From: Plazaster borealis
Lineage: Eukaryota > Echinodermata > Asteroidea > Forcipulatida > Labidiasteridae
Direction of reading: 5' to 3'
Length of the DNA stretch: 64,000 nucleotides
Assembly (NCBI GenBank): GCA_021014325.1
Contig: CM037462.1
Coordinates: forward strand, 10,832,501-10,896,500
Numbering within the stretch: position 1 is the first letter of the stretch; each line of letters opens with the position of its first letter. The position numbers were made by a program, and so were the translations under genes. Under the pieces are notes generated by a model. The model was given only the letters and a program-made list of their open reading frames with translations. It searched no databases and had not been told where the DNA came from. This document shows, in pieces, positions 1 through 11,311 of the stretch.

Positions 1-365
1 TTCCACGAGACGACGCTGAAGCGTGAACGGTTTTCTCTCTTGTAATTTGAGGCCATCATGACTCATCACTTTGCGATCGTTAATGCAAGCTCTGGCTCAC
101 TAGACAACAGCAACCGCATTCATATCTGTCTATAAGACAAATTGATATGACTACAATATGATTCACATATGCTCAGGGGCAGGATGTTTTCCGAGCTGTG
201 TGTTGAGGGGGAAAAAAAAGAGTTTATTTCGTTTTGGCGTCATGCATTTGGTCAGTCTGTAGAACCCTTATCTTGCCATGCGTATCGAAGCCTTGCGGGC
301 ACATCAAGGTTTTGGAACAAATCGTTGTATATTTGTACAAACGCAATCTACATATCAGTGCTTTA
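1..365. other. Noncoding sequence, nothing recognised
   Basis: AT-rich DNA without a recognisable exon or repeat. Short open frames overlap on both strands and look like chance. Confidence 0.5.
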
Positions 366-611
366 CAAGGCTCAAATTTTACACTGGACCACAGGCCTGA
401 GGCCAGTAGTTTTAGTGTTTGGCCAGTTAACTCATGACCAGACAAGTCCGGTGGTCTTGTGTTTTTTTCAATTGAACAATAATAGCCTACCTCACTTTGT
501 AATATGTTGTTCTCATTTTGCTTCTGGTCTTGTCAAAACAATTCTGGTCCAGCCAACATTTTGAGTGACAAGCCCCTTGGTCTTGTGGATTTTTCCCAAA
601 ATCGAGCCCTG
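366..611 (+). mobile_element. hAT-like MITE, CAGGGCT/AGCCCTG family (degenerate copy)
   Basis: This is one of four dispersed copies in the window that share an ACACTGGACCACAGGCC-like left part and a right end close to CGAGCCCTG. The left end here reads CAAGGCTC instead of CAGGGCTC, so the copy is decayed. The other copies are at 7131, 9680 and 22393 (inverted). CAGGG-type ends are typical of hAT transposons. No transposase is encoded. Superfamily assignment rests on the termini only. Confidence 0.6.
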
Positions 612-812
612 TTTATTCTGTACAATCCACATGACAAGAAACTGAATACGCAGTTCAGTAAGTGTGTAGAACTTGACTGCATGCGTAACGCAAAAAGCAA
701 TCCAAATGCGTATGAGTAAAAATGAGGAGTGTTCACCCTCAACAGTGGTCCGCTGGCTAAATGCCAGTTAAATCACCACAGGACCAGTCAGAATGTTTTC
801 CAACTAGTCCGG
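612..812. other. Noncoding spacer
   Basis: Nothing recognised between two MITEs. Confidence 0.4.
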
Positions 813-1189
813 GTAAAGTAAACCTTTGGTTTGTGGAACCGTTAGATTGTTTTAATCCTACATATAAATGTAGATAAACAATAAAACTAACCTGTGAAAA
901 TTTCATTTCAAAAGGTGGTCGCGTTTTTGAGATATTGCCGAAAATCTGGAGTGGTTATGTTTATGCAGGAAGAATAATCCATTATTGGAATACACAATCT
1001 GGGAAACGTATCTGACAGTATTGTTTCTCAGATTCAAATTTTGGGGGATAAAAACTAACCACATTACTTCGAAAGTGAAATGATTCTCAAGCTGCTTTAT
1101 ACTATCAAAAGCTGCTGTACTTCTAACCAAGTATGTTTTTATTGCCATTAATTCTAAGAGTGATTACCAAACGTATACCTTCCCTTTAA
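813..1189 (-). mobile_element. piggyBac-like TTAA MITE, family A
   Basis: A roughly 375-bp copy of the commonest MITE in the window. It shares the interior (the AAAACTAACCTGTGAAAATT block, then a GCGTTTTTGAGATATTG block) with copies at 10058, 10876, 15940, 33715 and 61720. The right end reads ACCTTCCCTTTAA with TTAA at 1186-1189; the left end is mutated to GTAAAGTAAACC. Noncoding. A TTAA target with AGGG-type ends fits non-autonomous piggyBac elements. Confidence 0.75.
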
Positions 1190-1264
1190 GATTATTGCTT
1201 CCCATGCCTGCGTGTAAGCGTCTGTTTGTTCATATTGCTTCAAATTACATAGCCCCGTGAAAAG

Positions 1265-1366
1265 AAACCCCAGAATGCAGACCAGTGAAAAAGCTGGGGG
1301 ACCAGTGAAATGACAAACTAACTGGTCCTGCTGGCTAGTCACTGAAAAAGCTAAGGGCAAACCCTG
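1265..1366 (-). mobile_element. Fragment of a CAGGGTTTG-ended element
   Basis: A short remnant with repeated GACCAGTGAAA motifs that ends GCAAACCCTG, the complement of a hAT-like CAGGGTTTGC terminus. Too short to classify further. Confidence 0.3.
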
Positions 1367-1379
1367 ATGAAGACTAAGG

Positions 1380-1618
1380 ATCGTTTCACACGAGGGAGTG
1401 CACAAGGTGCCTTGCGAAAAATTACACTAGCGTAAGTTTTTGTCGTAGGTCAGTACCTACTACAACATTTCACAATGTTTGAGAAAATTTCGCAAGGAAT
1501 GTAGAACATGTAAAAAACTGCTGTCCTTTCACACGAAGCTCATTTTGTAACATTTCACAAACATTGAGAAAATTTCGCCAGGAATGTTGGTTTTTTTACG
1601 TCGTGTGAAAAGGGCTTA
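1380..1618. mobile_element. Foldback MITE with TTTCACACGA ends
   Basis: The outer ends read CGTTTCACACGA on the left and TCGTGTGAAAAGG on the right, which are inverted copies. Inside are two direct copies (about 1462-1512 and 1550-1594) of a block containing ACATTTCACAA and GAGAAAATTTCGC. The layout suggests a small terminal-inverted-repeat element with an internal duplication. It has no coding capacity. Confidence 0.5.
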
Positions 1619-1799
1619 AGGCGCTTTCAAATTGTTCTCAGACATTAACATAAATTGTAGGTTCTCAGTCACCGACATGCCATTAACATGTCTGTGTCCG
1701 GGTGGGGGGGGGGGGCTCCTACTATTGTGCCTGTGTTTGTCACGGTTGTCCGTGTTGCTTTAAGGAATGAGATAGCAGGTCCAGAAGTTCAAGCCCAAG

Positions 1800-2405
1800 A
1801 AGGCAAGGATACTTTTTTTGAAGAAAAAATATACTTTATTATTGTTATTATTATTATTTATTTATTTGTTTTATTCGGCCAAGATTTCAACAAACATTCA
1901 ACGATACAAGAAACTAACATATGTTTACATTGATAATAGATGTAGATTAAATAAATTAGATAAACATATTTTTCATAATCTGTTTACAATTATTATTTAT
2001 TTGTTTATGTATTTATTTATTTAGTTGTTTATTTATTTATGTTTTTTCTTATTTAGTATTTGTATTGTTTTATTTATTATCTTAAATCTCTTAATGTGGA
2101 GTTACACTACTCTGTTTGTTCAAAAAAAAAATAACAAAGACAATATACATCAATTAACCCACATTAATAACAGTCCACAATAAATACTGCTTACAAAGAG
2201 TCACAGAAATTAAAAACAAATAATAAGCATACCGGTACATATAATACAATTAGGACAAATGGAGGAGACCTTATTAAATATATAATACTGATTGTATTTA
2301 TGTATTTATTTATTCATGTATTTATTTGTTCATGTATTTATTTATTCATTTATTCATTTATTCTTTCATTTATTTATTTATTCATTCATTTACATGTTCT
2401 TGATT
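1800..2405. repeat. AT-rich tract with degenerate (TTTA)n/(TTCA)n microsatellites
   Basis: Two blocks of TTTA/TTCA tetranucleotides (about 1840-2075 and 2290-2395) flank a 200-bp A-rich segment. Open frames here translate to low-complexity Phe/Tyr/Leu/Ile and are not genes. A poly-G run precedes it at about 1704. Confidence 0.8.
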
Positions 2406-3266
2406 TACGAGGGTAGGCCCATCAATTTTCAAAGGACTGTTCTTCCTGGTGGCCCTTGGTACACAAAATTCAAAATAACTCAATTTTGTTTAAAGACAAA
2501 CCAAAATGCACGATTCGTATATGGTGATATACAATCCAAAAGAATGCACAATTAAATATAAGAACACAAAGTATTCATCCATCTTGAAATGTGGTGTGTT
2601 TATGATAGTTTATCTTGCAACGCGAGTAGAATCACTGCCGATCCAAACATAGAAGTTTCTTGAAAATTGACAGAATTTTCTGAGAACAATTTTCAGTACC
2701 AGCACAAATTTGAGTCCAAGTTTATCATTTCAGCAAATTAAAACTGGAGAATTTGTGTGTTTACAATTTACCGCCGTCAAGTTAATCACTGGTGGAATGT
2801 CATGTGATAACGCTGTAAAAAGTAGAATAAAATACTGGTACCTGCATTTGTGTTTAGGACATGAACAGAATTCCCAAATCACTGAGTTTAAGAGTGTCTT
2901 GACTTTTGTTGTTATCCTTCTTTTTTTTGGGGGGGGGGTGAGAGTGACTCAAGTTTTCTTAAAATAATTAGTCAATTATTATTAAAAACATGCAACGCTG
3001 TATATGTCTACTTTGTAGACCTTTGATTACAAAAAGAGTGACCTTGCACATTCCAGGGCCTTTCTGGCAGGCAAGATACTACTTCACTACATTGGTCATG
3101 TGTCAAACTTTTACAGTTTGTGTCATAATTTCCACCTTAATTCAAGAGTTCAAAAAGTTAACGGCTGAAGTTTTCAGATGTGCCCCTTCATATCGACAGT
3201 GCAATCTCCATAGAATATAAGATCTCTTCCATTGAGATGTGTACAAATCATGCCTGCAGGAAGTCC
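2406..3266. other. Noncoding stretch, nothing recognised
   Basis: No exon with flanking splice signals and no repeat family was recognised. There is a short G-run at about 2930. Confidence 0.4.
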
Positions 3267-3416
3267 AGGGCTCGATTTCACAAAGCACCAAGAGTCATCT
3301 TAAAGATGAGTTGTCAGCATCACCATAGTGATTTGTATTGTGACATCACACTTTGCTTAGCAATTAAGATTGATTCGCAGTAAAGATCGATCTTAGCTCT
3401 TTGTGAAATATGGAGC
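3267..3416 (+). mobile_element. Short foldback MITE, copy 1
   Basis: A 150-bp element beginning GGGCTCGATTTCACAAAGC and ending CTTTGTGAAAT, inverted termini with a stem-prone interior (TCATCTTAAAGATGAG). A second copy in the same orientation lies at 3571-3718 with about 85% identity by eye. Noncoding. Confidence 0.6.
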
Positions 3417-3570
3417 CTACAGGCTCTGTGACGCAAGTTAACATGGCCTATATTCTCATTGCAAGTGATATGAGAATAATAAACATAATCAAACCATTCA
3501 TAGCGCATATCACAGTGACGTCCCTATGAGCTGTCAAGGGGAAATCAACAAATGAAAGTTAACAGATGAG

Positions 3571-3718
3571 GGGTCGATTTCACAGAGCACAAAGACTCAT
3601 CTTAAGATGAGTTGTCAACATTATTGTCAACATTATAGTATTGTGACATCACACTTTGCTTGGCAATTAATATTGATTCACAGTAAAGATCAATCTTGGC
3701 TCTTTGTGAAATTGGCCC
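3571..3718 (+). mobile_element. Short foldback MITE, copy 2
   Basis: Second copy of the element at 3267. It begins GGGGTCGATTTCACAGAGC and ends GTGAAATTGGCCCC. It contains a short internal duplication of the ATTGTCAACATT type. Its right end abuts the CAGGGTTC end of the larger element that follows. Confidence 0.6.
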
Positions 3719-4716
3719 CAGGGTTCGACCCAGGTTTTTCAAAACTGTGGGGCATTCTGGGCCAAAATGTTGGGATGTTGAAGCGCGCTGAATTGAAACA
3801 AGGTCTTCGGAATGTTTTCTTCTTGGTGTTTTGCTTGGTTTTCAAAGCCCTACTGTATTCTATATGGCATTGAAAGAGCCCGTAAACAACATGTTTTTGA
3901 ATCGCCTTCTGTGGCCAAACAATTGCTTTTGGGCAACTTGTTCACTTGATTCATTAATATTTTCGTATTACTTATTCATATTCCATGATAAATTTCAAAT
4001 AAATATTCAAATTTTATGAGGTACTTCTGCCTCTGAAATATTTCACTCATTCCAGTTGTACTCAAGGGAATCGCGGCACACAGATCATATCGTGTGATCT
4101 GATTGGATACCCCGCAAAGTAATGGCGCCCTCTGTTGCCCAGTCACATTTAGGAAATGAGATGCTCAACTCAATATGTTGAAGCAGAATGACATTGGGAT
4201 TGTCCTGCAGTATCAGTGATCAGAACCAAGGAACTAGCCCTTCACAAATAGGTTCCAGAGCATTGAAACTCAGAATGAACCCATGAATCATAAAGAGCAT
4301 GTGTGTGCAAGCAGCTGCCGATCAAGCGCCAGCAAATACAAATTTGTAGTAGGGAAACATTGCAAAATATCACATTAAAGAGAATTATGTACTCTGAGTT
4401 CTAGCAGTGTACAGTTTGTTGGGATATGTTTATTTGAAAGGGCAGTGACTGATGAAATGTTTTATGTCATACAAAATTTGCAACACTGTTAGGGTTGTCC
4501 CCATGCACAAGCTAGCGAATTCTTTCCCCTTTTTTTTCTCTCAAGAAAACCATATATAATGCTCCAGATTGCACAGTAGGGCTTTTAAAACCAAGATAAA
4601 CACCAAGTTGAAAACGTTTCGGAGACCTTGTTTCAATTCAGCGTGCTTCAGCCAAACATCCAAATACTTGGGTCCAGAATGCCCCACAGTTTAAACAAAA
4701 CCTGGGGAGAACCCTG
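3719..4716. mobile_element. Foldback DNA element with about 145-bp inverted ends
   Basis: The left 145 bp (CAGGGTTCGACCCAGG to about 3862) recurs inverted at about 4565-4716, ending AGAACCCTG. Shared interior words include GGGGCATTCTGG, AATTGAAACAAGGTC and AGCCCTACTGT in opposite orientations. The 700-bp centre has no transposase frame. CAGGG termini suggest a non-autonomous hAT. No clean target-site duplication is visible. A solo fragment of the same terminus occurs near 13795-13845. Confidence 0.65.
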
Positions 4717-4724
4717 CCTGTCAG

Positions 4725-4995
4725 TATAAGAAGCTTTGGTTCTCTTCACTTATTCAAGAACTTGCTGAAGACTCGTTTGCATAACTCCGCATATAGTTAG
4801 CATGTGATATTGTACCTTAATATTTATTGACTAGTTTTCACTGTATGATTTGTATCTTTGTATTTATATTTCTCTTTTGTTGCCTGTTTTAGGATTGTTT
4901 TGTACTGCGCCTTCGAATGGAATCTTGTACACTAGATACATGCAGATGGCGCATTATAAATGCAACATTAGTGTTAATATTATTGTTGTTGTTGC
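4725..4995 (+). mobile_element. 3' end of an L2/CR1-type LINE
   Basis: Translation around 4735-4790 reads LFKNLLKTRLHNSA, which matches the conserved FK..LKTHLF tail of L2/CR1 reverse transcriptase proteins. A short 3' UTR follows, ending GATGGCGCATTATAAATGC and a degenerate (ATT)n/(GTT)n tail. The same GCGCCATTATAAATGC tail is present, inverted, at 16436. Strongly 5'-truncated, as is usual for LINE copies. Confidence 0.65.
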
Positions 4996-6674
4996 TGTTA
5001 TTGTGGTGTGTTTTGTGTTTATTTAAAACAAGATAATATAGAAATGAATCGTCTCTTCTAAAAACCAATATTGAAGTTTCCCTTAAAAGAACATGCACCA
5101 TACATGCAAACAAAATAAGAATTAACAAAAAAACGAAAAACAAACAAGACTTACTATATAACCTACAATGTATGCAAATTATTTCTTCAAATATTCCCCC
5201 CCCCCCTTCGATGTAAACCTGAGATTTGCTTCTACATACATGTGTTTCCACAAGACAAATCACTCACTCCCCTGCTAATAATAAAGAAATTAAAAAAAAA
5301 ATCGTTGGGATGGAGATTTTGGATAGCAATTAGCTATGCAAATTTTGTATTTTACTGCCATTGTTCCCTCTGAAGGACCTGTGTAGTTGCTTCCATGCGA
5401 AGGTTGAATACATTGATATTAATTGAACCACGAGAAAATTAAATGTCTCGTTTACCTTCGTCATCGTCCTCACAAGGTATCAATGGTGAGTTTGTAATTG
5501 GCTGGCGAATAACTCCGTCCTCCCACCCCCCCCCCCCATCACAAGAACAATTTCCAATGCAAAGCAAGGCTATTCAATAGGCTTGGATCTCTGGTTTTTC
5601 ATTACAGTGGTAATTTCTGACGATGGTTGTTGTTTGATTAAATGCTTTATCAGTTTGCATTAGTATCTTATCAAGAGATCTCAGTGACGATAATGATCAG
5701 TGAGAATTTTGGTTTAGCTCATTTTGTGCACATTTTTTTTTTGGTATTGTTTTTAATCATTGGCTTTTTTTTGGTCATATGACGAAATGTGTTTTGGGTG
5801 GTTGGGTCTTTGGTTTGTAAATTCTCCCTCTGGTTGTTGTTGGCGCTACCTTCAATTCTGTGAACAACTTTGCTGCCTGTGCATTTTAATGAATTTTCTA
5901 TATATTTTTATAATTGTAATTAATATTTTTGTGTGTAATTTTGTTTACATTTATATTATGTATTTGTTCCCTGGTGTACTTTGTGTGTGCATCTGTAGGT
6001 TTTTATTGTCTGGGTCGCCTTTAGATAGTGGTTATTAACGCTTTTTGGTTATCCTCAGGCTTGTGCTCTGTAGTCCTATTTATATTTTTAGTTCTTTGAA
6101 TGTATTGTCTGTGTGCTGCCTTGAAATAAATAAATAAAATCAAACAAATTCGCAATCCTTCCTTTGTACCCTCCAACCCTCCCATTTTTTATATATATAT
6201 TTATTTTTCTAAGATTTCATCCATTCAAACTGAAGAAAATTGAAAAAATGTACCTGTCATAAAAAAATTCCCTTTTCATATAGAAAGTCATATTACATAA
6301 GTAATTATCCATTTTTATTTATCTAGTTTTCTTTGTTGAGAAAAACATTTGAACACTTTCTTTTGTCATTGTTCTTTTTTTGCTTTACCGGTGTTATATT
6401 CTGTATAGCAAATACGGGAAAAATTGTATACATGTATGTACATGTGGAATTTGATTAGATAAGTGTTTTGTATTTTAAATCAAATTAAACTGTGTTCTGC
6501 ATAGACACAACATAGTGCCTTGCAGAGGACGACTCTGCAGTGGCGCTGGTGCTCCCAGAATATGGCTGGGGGTGGGGGCTGAGAAAGAAAACAAACTGAG
6601 AAGAATTATTCATTTTATTTTTGAATTTTTGAATATTTTTATTATTACTATTCTGTTGGTGTGTGTGTACTTGT
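4996..6674. other. AT-rich noncoding region; possible LINE-like tail at 5760-6145
   Basis: No gene recognised. A poly-C run occurs at about 5200 and another at about 5525. The part at 5760-6145 is T-rich and ends GCCTTGAAATAAATAAATAAA, a form seen at the 3' ends of non-LTR elements, but no protein similarity could be seen. Short open frames are low-complexity. Confidence 0.35.
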
Positions 6675-6965
6675 GTAGTGGCATTCAAACCGAGGACTTA
6701 GGCCTATAACTGAAGGGACAATAGGTCCTTCATTGCTATCGCAAAGGATAACAAAGAGTTGAACAAAGGAGGGTCCACCACTGAGGGTCGTTACACACTT
6801 GTGCGTGTGAGTTCGTAGTGACATTTAAACTGAGGACTTACAACAAAAGGGACAATAGGTCCATGATTGCTATCACAAAGGAAAACAATGGGTCCCTTTG
6901 TTATCAGGACAAAGAGTTGAACAAAGGAGGGTCCACGGTTGGAGGTCATTACACACTTATGGGTG
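6675..6965 (+). repeat. Tandem duplication, offset about 140 bp (two copies)
   Basis: GTAGTGGCATTCAAACCGAGG at 6675 recurs as GTAGTGACATTTAAACTGAGG at 6815. Both are followed by GGGACAATAGGTCC, a TTGCTATC..AAAGG block, AGAGTTGAACAAAGGAGGG and TTACACACTT. The second copy has an extra segment around ACAATGGGTCCCTTTGTT. Function unknown. Confidence 0.7.
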
Positions 6966-7130
6966 TGTGGAGGGGTTTCCAGTTAAATTGAAAATTAAAC
7001 CCTAAAACAGAATGGCTGGAAAATTCTGCTTCAGCAAATTAAGCTGGAAACTAGGGGCGTGGCAATTTGGAGGAGGGTGAATAGATGTGAATTTGCCGGC
7101 TGGTAAATTTCCTTTAAGGAATGTACATGT

Positions 7131-7465
7131 CAGGGCTAGAAATTTACCCTGGACCACAAGCCCGAGGCCAGTGATTTCCGCACCGGGCCAGTAAGCTCAT
7201 GACCGGACAAGTCCGGCAGTCTTGTGTTTTTGTTCAAATGTTGACTTTCAGTCGGATACAAATCGTTAAATTCTGTTTGAGTATTGAAGGATACTTGCCC
7301 ATAATACAACTGAGATAAATCCTCTCTCAGTGCTTGTACAAATTAAACAGTTCAAATATTTTCTTATGATTGGTCTTGTAAAAAAACATCTGGTCCAGTA
7401 AACATTTTGAGCTACAACAAGCCGTGTAGTCTTGTGGATTTCACCCACCCCCAATTTGAGCCCTG
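7131..7465 (+). mobile_element. hAT-like MITE, CAGGGCT family (best-preserved ends)
   Basis: A 335-bp copy with intact CAGGGCTAGAAATTT and TTTGAGCCCTG termini. It shares ACCACAAGCCCGAGGCCAGT and the TCATGACCGGACAAGTCCGG block with the copies at 366 and 9680. No transposase. The 8 bp flanking each side do not match, so a target duplication is not preserved. Confidence 0.65.
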
Positions 7466-8645
7466 CTGTTTACGTACGGAAACCAGTTTGCCTACTTGCT
7501 GACTAACCAGTGTTCCCCACTAGTATGGTACTGATGGCCTTTTTCTGCTTGATTTGTGCCTCATTTACCAACTGGGCACAACATTCAAATTGAAAAAAAA
7601 AGTCATCGGAGGTGTCACAGCGCCTGCACCCACTTTGGTGAATTAACAAACCCAAAACTGCACCCATTCTCAAATCTACTCATATTTGTTTGTGTGTGTG
7701 TGTGGCCTTCCAGCCTCCTCTTCCAGGAGTAGCAGCACTGTGGTTTTTTGGTTTTTTTTGTCTGAAACGCAAACAAATGAGCTGTGATGTTGCCAAGTGA
7801 TACGGAAGGATTTAAGGATTAGGGTCTGTTGATAATGAAGGGAATGAGGGATGGGCATTGCAAAGACCACCATTATCTGTTTACTCTACCCTCGATATCA
7901 TAAATGGAGTGCAGAAACAACATTCCGAGGGAACTCCTTTTGTCACATTTAATCCATTAATGATAAAATGCTTTATAAACAGGGCAAACTTTTATTTTGT
8001 TTCTACCTGCACCCTATGTATGCTGCACAGTGCAGATAACATTGTACAAGCTTAAGGGGTATTTACCGTGCGGGGATGCCGTGTATGCGTGCATTAATAT
8101 TGGGCAACTTGGGTAATTATGTTTTCGCGAGCAAATTGTTTACATTGCTTTGTTTTACAGTCCTCTTTATGCAAAAATGTTGTTTGGGTTTACAGCTAGC
8201 CAATAGGGTGTGTGGTGTGACAACATTTAGCCAATGGATGCTATACTTGCGCTGTTGGGGACGCTACCATAAGCGGGGGTTAGGCTGTCCTGATTTAAGT
8301 AAAGGTCACTTTGTCACTGCCTTTCAACGTGGGCAGGCAATTTTATTTTTCTGGACACATATTGTTATTAATTTTCAATCAAAATGTAATTTGTCTGCTT
8401 TTCAAAATTTGAATCTGTGTATAAATTGCATATATCAGGACCATAGTTCTCACAGCTGTTATGAAGGGCAGACACTATGTGCTGATCAAATTGATTTTCG
8501 AAGATAAAATTAGCCGGAAAGCATTCAGTATTGATCAATCGGTCTGTTTCAATTGTTTTTCTTCTTCTTCTTAATCTATTTTTGGATGACCTTGTCCTTG
8601 GCATGATCTTTCTGAAATTTTTGTAAAGGAAATTTGTCTGATAAA
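7466..8645. other. Noncoding stretch, nothing recognised
   Basis: A 143-codon open frame at 8076-8507 has no recognisable domain, no good splice context and a composition like its surroundings. I do not call it a gene. A (GT)n run occurs at about 7690. Confidence 0.4.
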
Positions 8646-8672
8646 CCATAGAGCAAGGTCCTTGCTCTATGG
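8646..8672. repeat. Perfect 13-bp inverted repeat flanked by GATAAA
   Basis: CCATAGAGCAAGG, one spacer base, then its exact complement. GATAAA stands immediately left and GATAAAC immediately right, as expected for a tiny palindromic insertion with a 5-6 bp target duplication. Partial matches (ACCATAGAGCA) occur at about 26698 and 36201. Confidence 0.7.
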
Positions 8673-8910
8673 ATAAACAGATGAAATATCTGAGCAAGAG
8701 AGGGTAGACCACTCTATTAAGATGGGGTAGACCATTTCTCTTTCTTCCACAGGCAAAAAAAGGAAAATAAACACGTAAATTACAATTTAAGTTTTGTTGG
8801 GAATGTAAGATACTGGCAGGAAAATGTCTTTTGAGCTACCACCGTAGATGAAAAATTTCAGACTTTTATCTGACTTCAGAACGTTTTTATTCTGTACACA
8901 AAAAGATATC

Positions 8911-9040
8911 GTGTACGTACACAATAAATTTGGACTTACAGTGTACGTACACGATAAAATCATCGATAAGTTTGTACTTATAGTGTACGTACATGATAAC
9001 TTACTGTGTACGTACAAGATAAGTTATTGTGTACGTACAC
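8911..9040. repeat. Cluster of five GTGTACGTAC palindromes with GATAAG spacers
   Basis: GTGTACGTAC starts at 8911, 8941, 8983, 9006 and 9029. Three of the five complete the 12-bp palindrome GTGTACGTACAC. Spacing is 30, 42, 23 and 23 bases, and GATAAG/GATAAA words sit between them. It may be a small satellite or a multimerised binding site; the sequence does not decide. Confidence 0.75.
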
Positions 9041-9679
9041 GAACACGATAAGAGAGAGATTTTTCTTATTCATGTGGCGGCAATACGCTTCCGTAACTTT
9101 TCTCTTCTAAAATATTATTTGTTTTTAATTGACAAAATGTGTTTGGTCACCATATGCTAACTGTAGTTTACAGTATATAGACCCCAGGAAATTTGTAAAC
9201 AAAGGTGTTGGGGTGAAGTATTCACACACCTGAACAGGCTGAACAAAGTTTCCCCGTTTGTTTACGTTGATATAAGGATGGACTATACAAAAAATGTAAA
9301 TATTTGAGTAAAAAATGTTATAGTTATTAGCTACAAAGTGATGTTTTTCTGTCAGCTAGAGTAGGGCAATTGGTTTGTAGGGTTTTGTGTTGCCTTTGAA
9401 AATTACCTGGTATGACATGGCCCTATCAGTGACTAGTTTTACTACCAGGTTTCGAGTCGCATAAAACTGTTCAGATTATCAGATTTTCAATACCTGTGAT
9501 CAATGAAACCTGAGTGACCATGGAATTGCCCACTTCCTGCATCACAAGCAAGCCATGTTTACCTTCCTCAGGATTCATTCCTTGTCACTCTTAAGACCCT
9601 AAACTGGACACCCCCCAATCAGCCAAAAGGAAGATACAGCAAATATATTAATTTACATGATTCATTTTTTTATAGCTTA
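9041..9679. other. Noncoding stretch, nothing recognised
   Basis: No exon or repeat family recognised. Confidence 0.4.
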
Positions 9680-10053
9680 CAGGGCTGGAATTTTACACTG
9701 GACCACAGGCCCGAGGCCAGTAGTTTTAGTGTCAGGCCTGTAAACTCATGACAGGACAAGTCCAGTAGTCTTTTCAATTGAATAATAGAACCTCACTGTG
9801 TAATATCTTAAACAAAATCAAGTTATGTTCAAACGACTTTGAGTCGGATAAACACCTTTCAATTCTCTTTAGTAATGAAGTATGTATACCCATAAAGACA
9901 AATGGGATAAATCTTCTCTTATACCGTACATCATAGTTCAAATAAAAACTGTACGCATGTTGAACTGTTCTGGTCTCGTTAGAACAATTCTGGGCCAGTA
10001 AACGTTTTGAGCAACAAGCCCTTTGGTCTTGTGGAGTTTCCTCCCAAATTCAA
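9680..10053 (+). mobile_element. hAT-like MITE, CAGGGCT family (3' end missing)
   Basis: Begins CAGGGCTGGAATTTTACACTGG and contains the shared GAGGCCAGTAGTTTTAGTGT and TGAGCAACAAGCCCTTTGG segments. It stops at CCCAAATTCAA where a TTAA-flanked MITE begins. The expected AGCCCTG end does not reappear after that MITE, so the junction is a truncation and not a clean nested insertion. Confidence 0.6.
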
Positions 10054-10057
10054 TTAA

Positions 10058-10436
10058 AGGGAGGGTATACTTTTGGTAATTACTCCAAAAATTAATGATC
10101 ATAAAAACTGACTTGGTAAGAAGCACTGCAGCTGTTGATAATGTATAACATTTTGAGTAACCATTCCCTTCCAAGGAATGTGGATTAGATAGAGGGATTC
10201 AAAAATATTTCAATCTAAGAAACGTCTCATTCATGAAATGTTTCTCAAATTGTGTATTCCAATTACGGATTATTCTTCCTGCATGGACATAACCACTCCA
10301 GATTGTCATCGATATCTCAAAAACGCAACCACCTTTTGAAATGAAATTCTCACAGGTTGGTTTTATTGCACATATCTACATTTATATAGGATTAAAACAA
10401 TCGAACGGTTCCAAAAACCAAAGGTATACTTTGCCT
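10058..10436 (+). mobile_element. piggyBac-like TTAA MITE, family A
   Basis: A 379-bp copy with TTAA on both sides (10054-10057 and 10437-10440) and ends AGGGAGGGTATAC and GTATACTTTGCCT. It carries the family interior. The centre reads GAAACGTCTCATTCATGAAATGTTTC, a different central stem from other copies. Noncoding. Confidence 0.8.
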
Positions 10437-10875
10437 TTAAACTGCCAATGGCTTTGAATTGAATTGTCAAAGAAAATAAAATGATCGAAAAATGTAGCAA
10501 TATTATATACAAATGTCAGGTGGTTCAAAATTGCATTCTAAATGCCATAATCATGGCATACTCGTATACATCCTGTGGGTGTTAAGTGGACACTGTCCAA
10601 CGTATAATTTTTCTCAATCCAATTAAAAGTTCTCAGTTACGATTCCAAAGGCCCACCTTTGTAGATTTCCTGAGCAATATCCACAGACATCTCAAAACCC
10701 AAGACGTTGACCTGCTTTCTTGGTATTTGTCAAGATGCAGTATCTTTGAGACGTGAAGCTGAGACCACCTGAGAGAACATCCCAATCCTTTTTGTCACTC
10801 AATTAGACGATCTGATGGCGAGGAACGACTTCCAAGTATTACTAAATCCAAAGTGTTCCATCGCCCTTATCTTAA

Positions 10876-11228
10876 AGGGATTGTATACGCTTGGTAATTG
10901 GAACCCACTGTCCTATATAGTTGTAGATATATACCATAAAACTAACCTGTGAAAATTTCATTTCAAAAAGGGGTAGCGTTTTTGAGATATTGATGAAAAT
11001 CTGGAGCGGTTATGTCCACGCAGGAAGAATAATCTGCAATTGGAATACATGTCTGAGAAACATTACTGCAATTTTTAGTAAAAAGTGATATCTTTTTCCA
11101 TAATCACAGTACTTGGAAGTGAAAAATGTTTCTCAAAATGTATTCTATCCAAAGCTATTGTACTTCTTACCATGTAAGTTTTTATTGCCATTAATTTTCA
11201 GAGTCAGTACCAAACGTATACAGACCCT
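10876..11228 (-). mobile_element. piggyBac-like TTAA MITE, family A, in the Rab3 intron
   Basis: A 353-bp copy with TTAA at 10872-10875 and 11229-11232. It is oriented opposite to the 10058 copy. It lies just upstream of the Rab3 last exon and therefore inside the preceding intron. Noncoding. Confidence 0.8.
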
Positions 11229-11311
11229 TTAAAATACTTAATGGCATCTCCTTTTGCGTGTCTTGTGGGTGCAAAGACAACACTGACTAACATATTTTTT
11301 TCTTCTCTCAA

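Noticed and set aside
5440..5500. Possible acidic exon on the minus strand near 5460 (GAGGACGATGACGAAG followed by GTAAAC)
   Set aside because: It has a donor-like GT but no pyrimidine tract or acceptor upstream, and is too short to assess.
5760..6038. Membrane-protein-like 92-codon frame
   Set aside because: The hydrophobic residues come from T-rich low-complexity DNA leading into an (AATA)n tail.
8076..8507. 143-codon open frame as a small gene
   Set aside because: No recognisable domain, biased Phe/Leu composition typical of AT-rich noncoding DNA, and no splice or promoter support.
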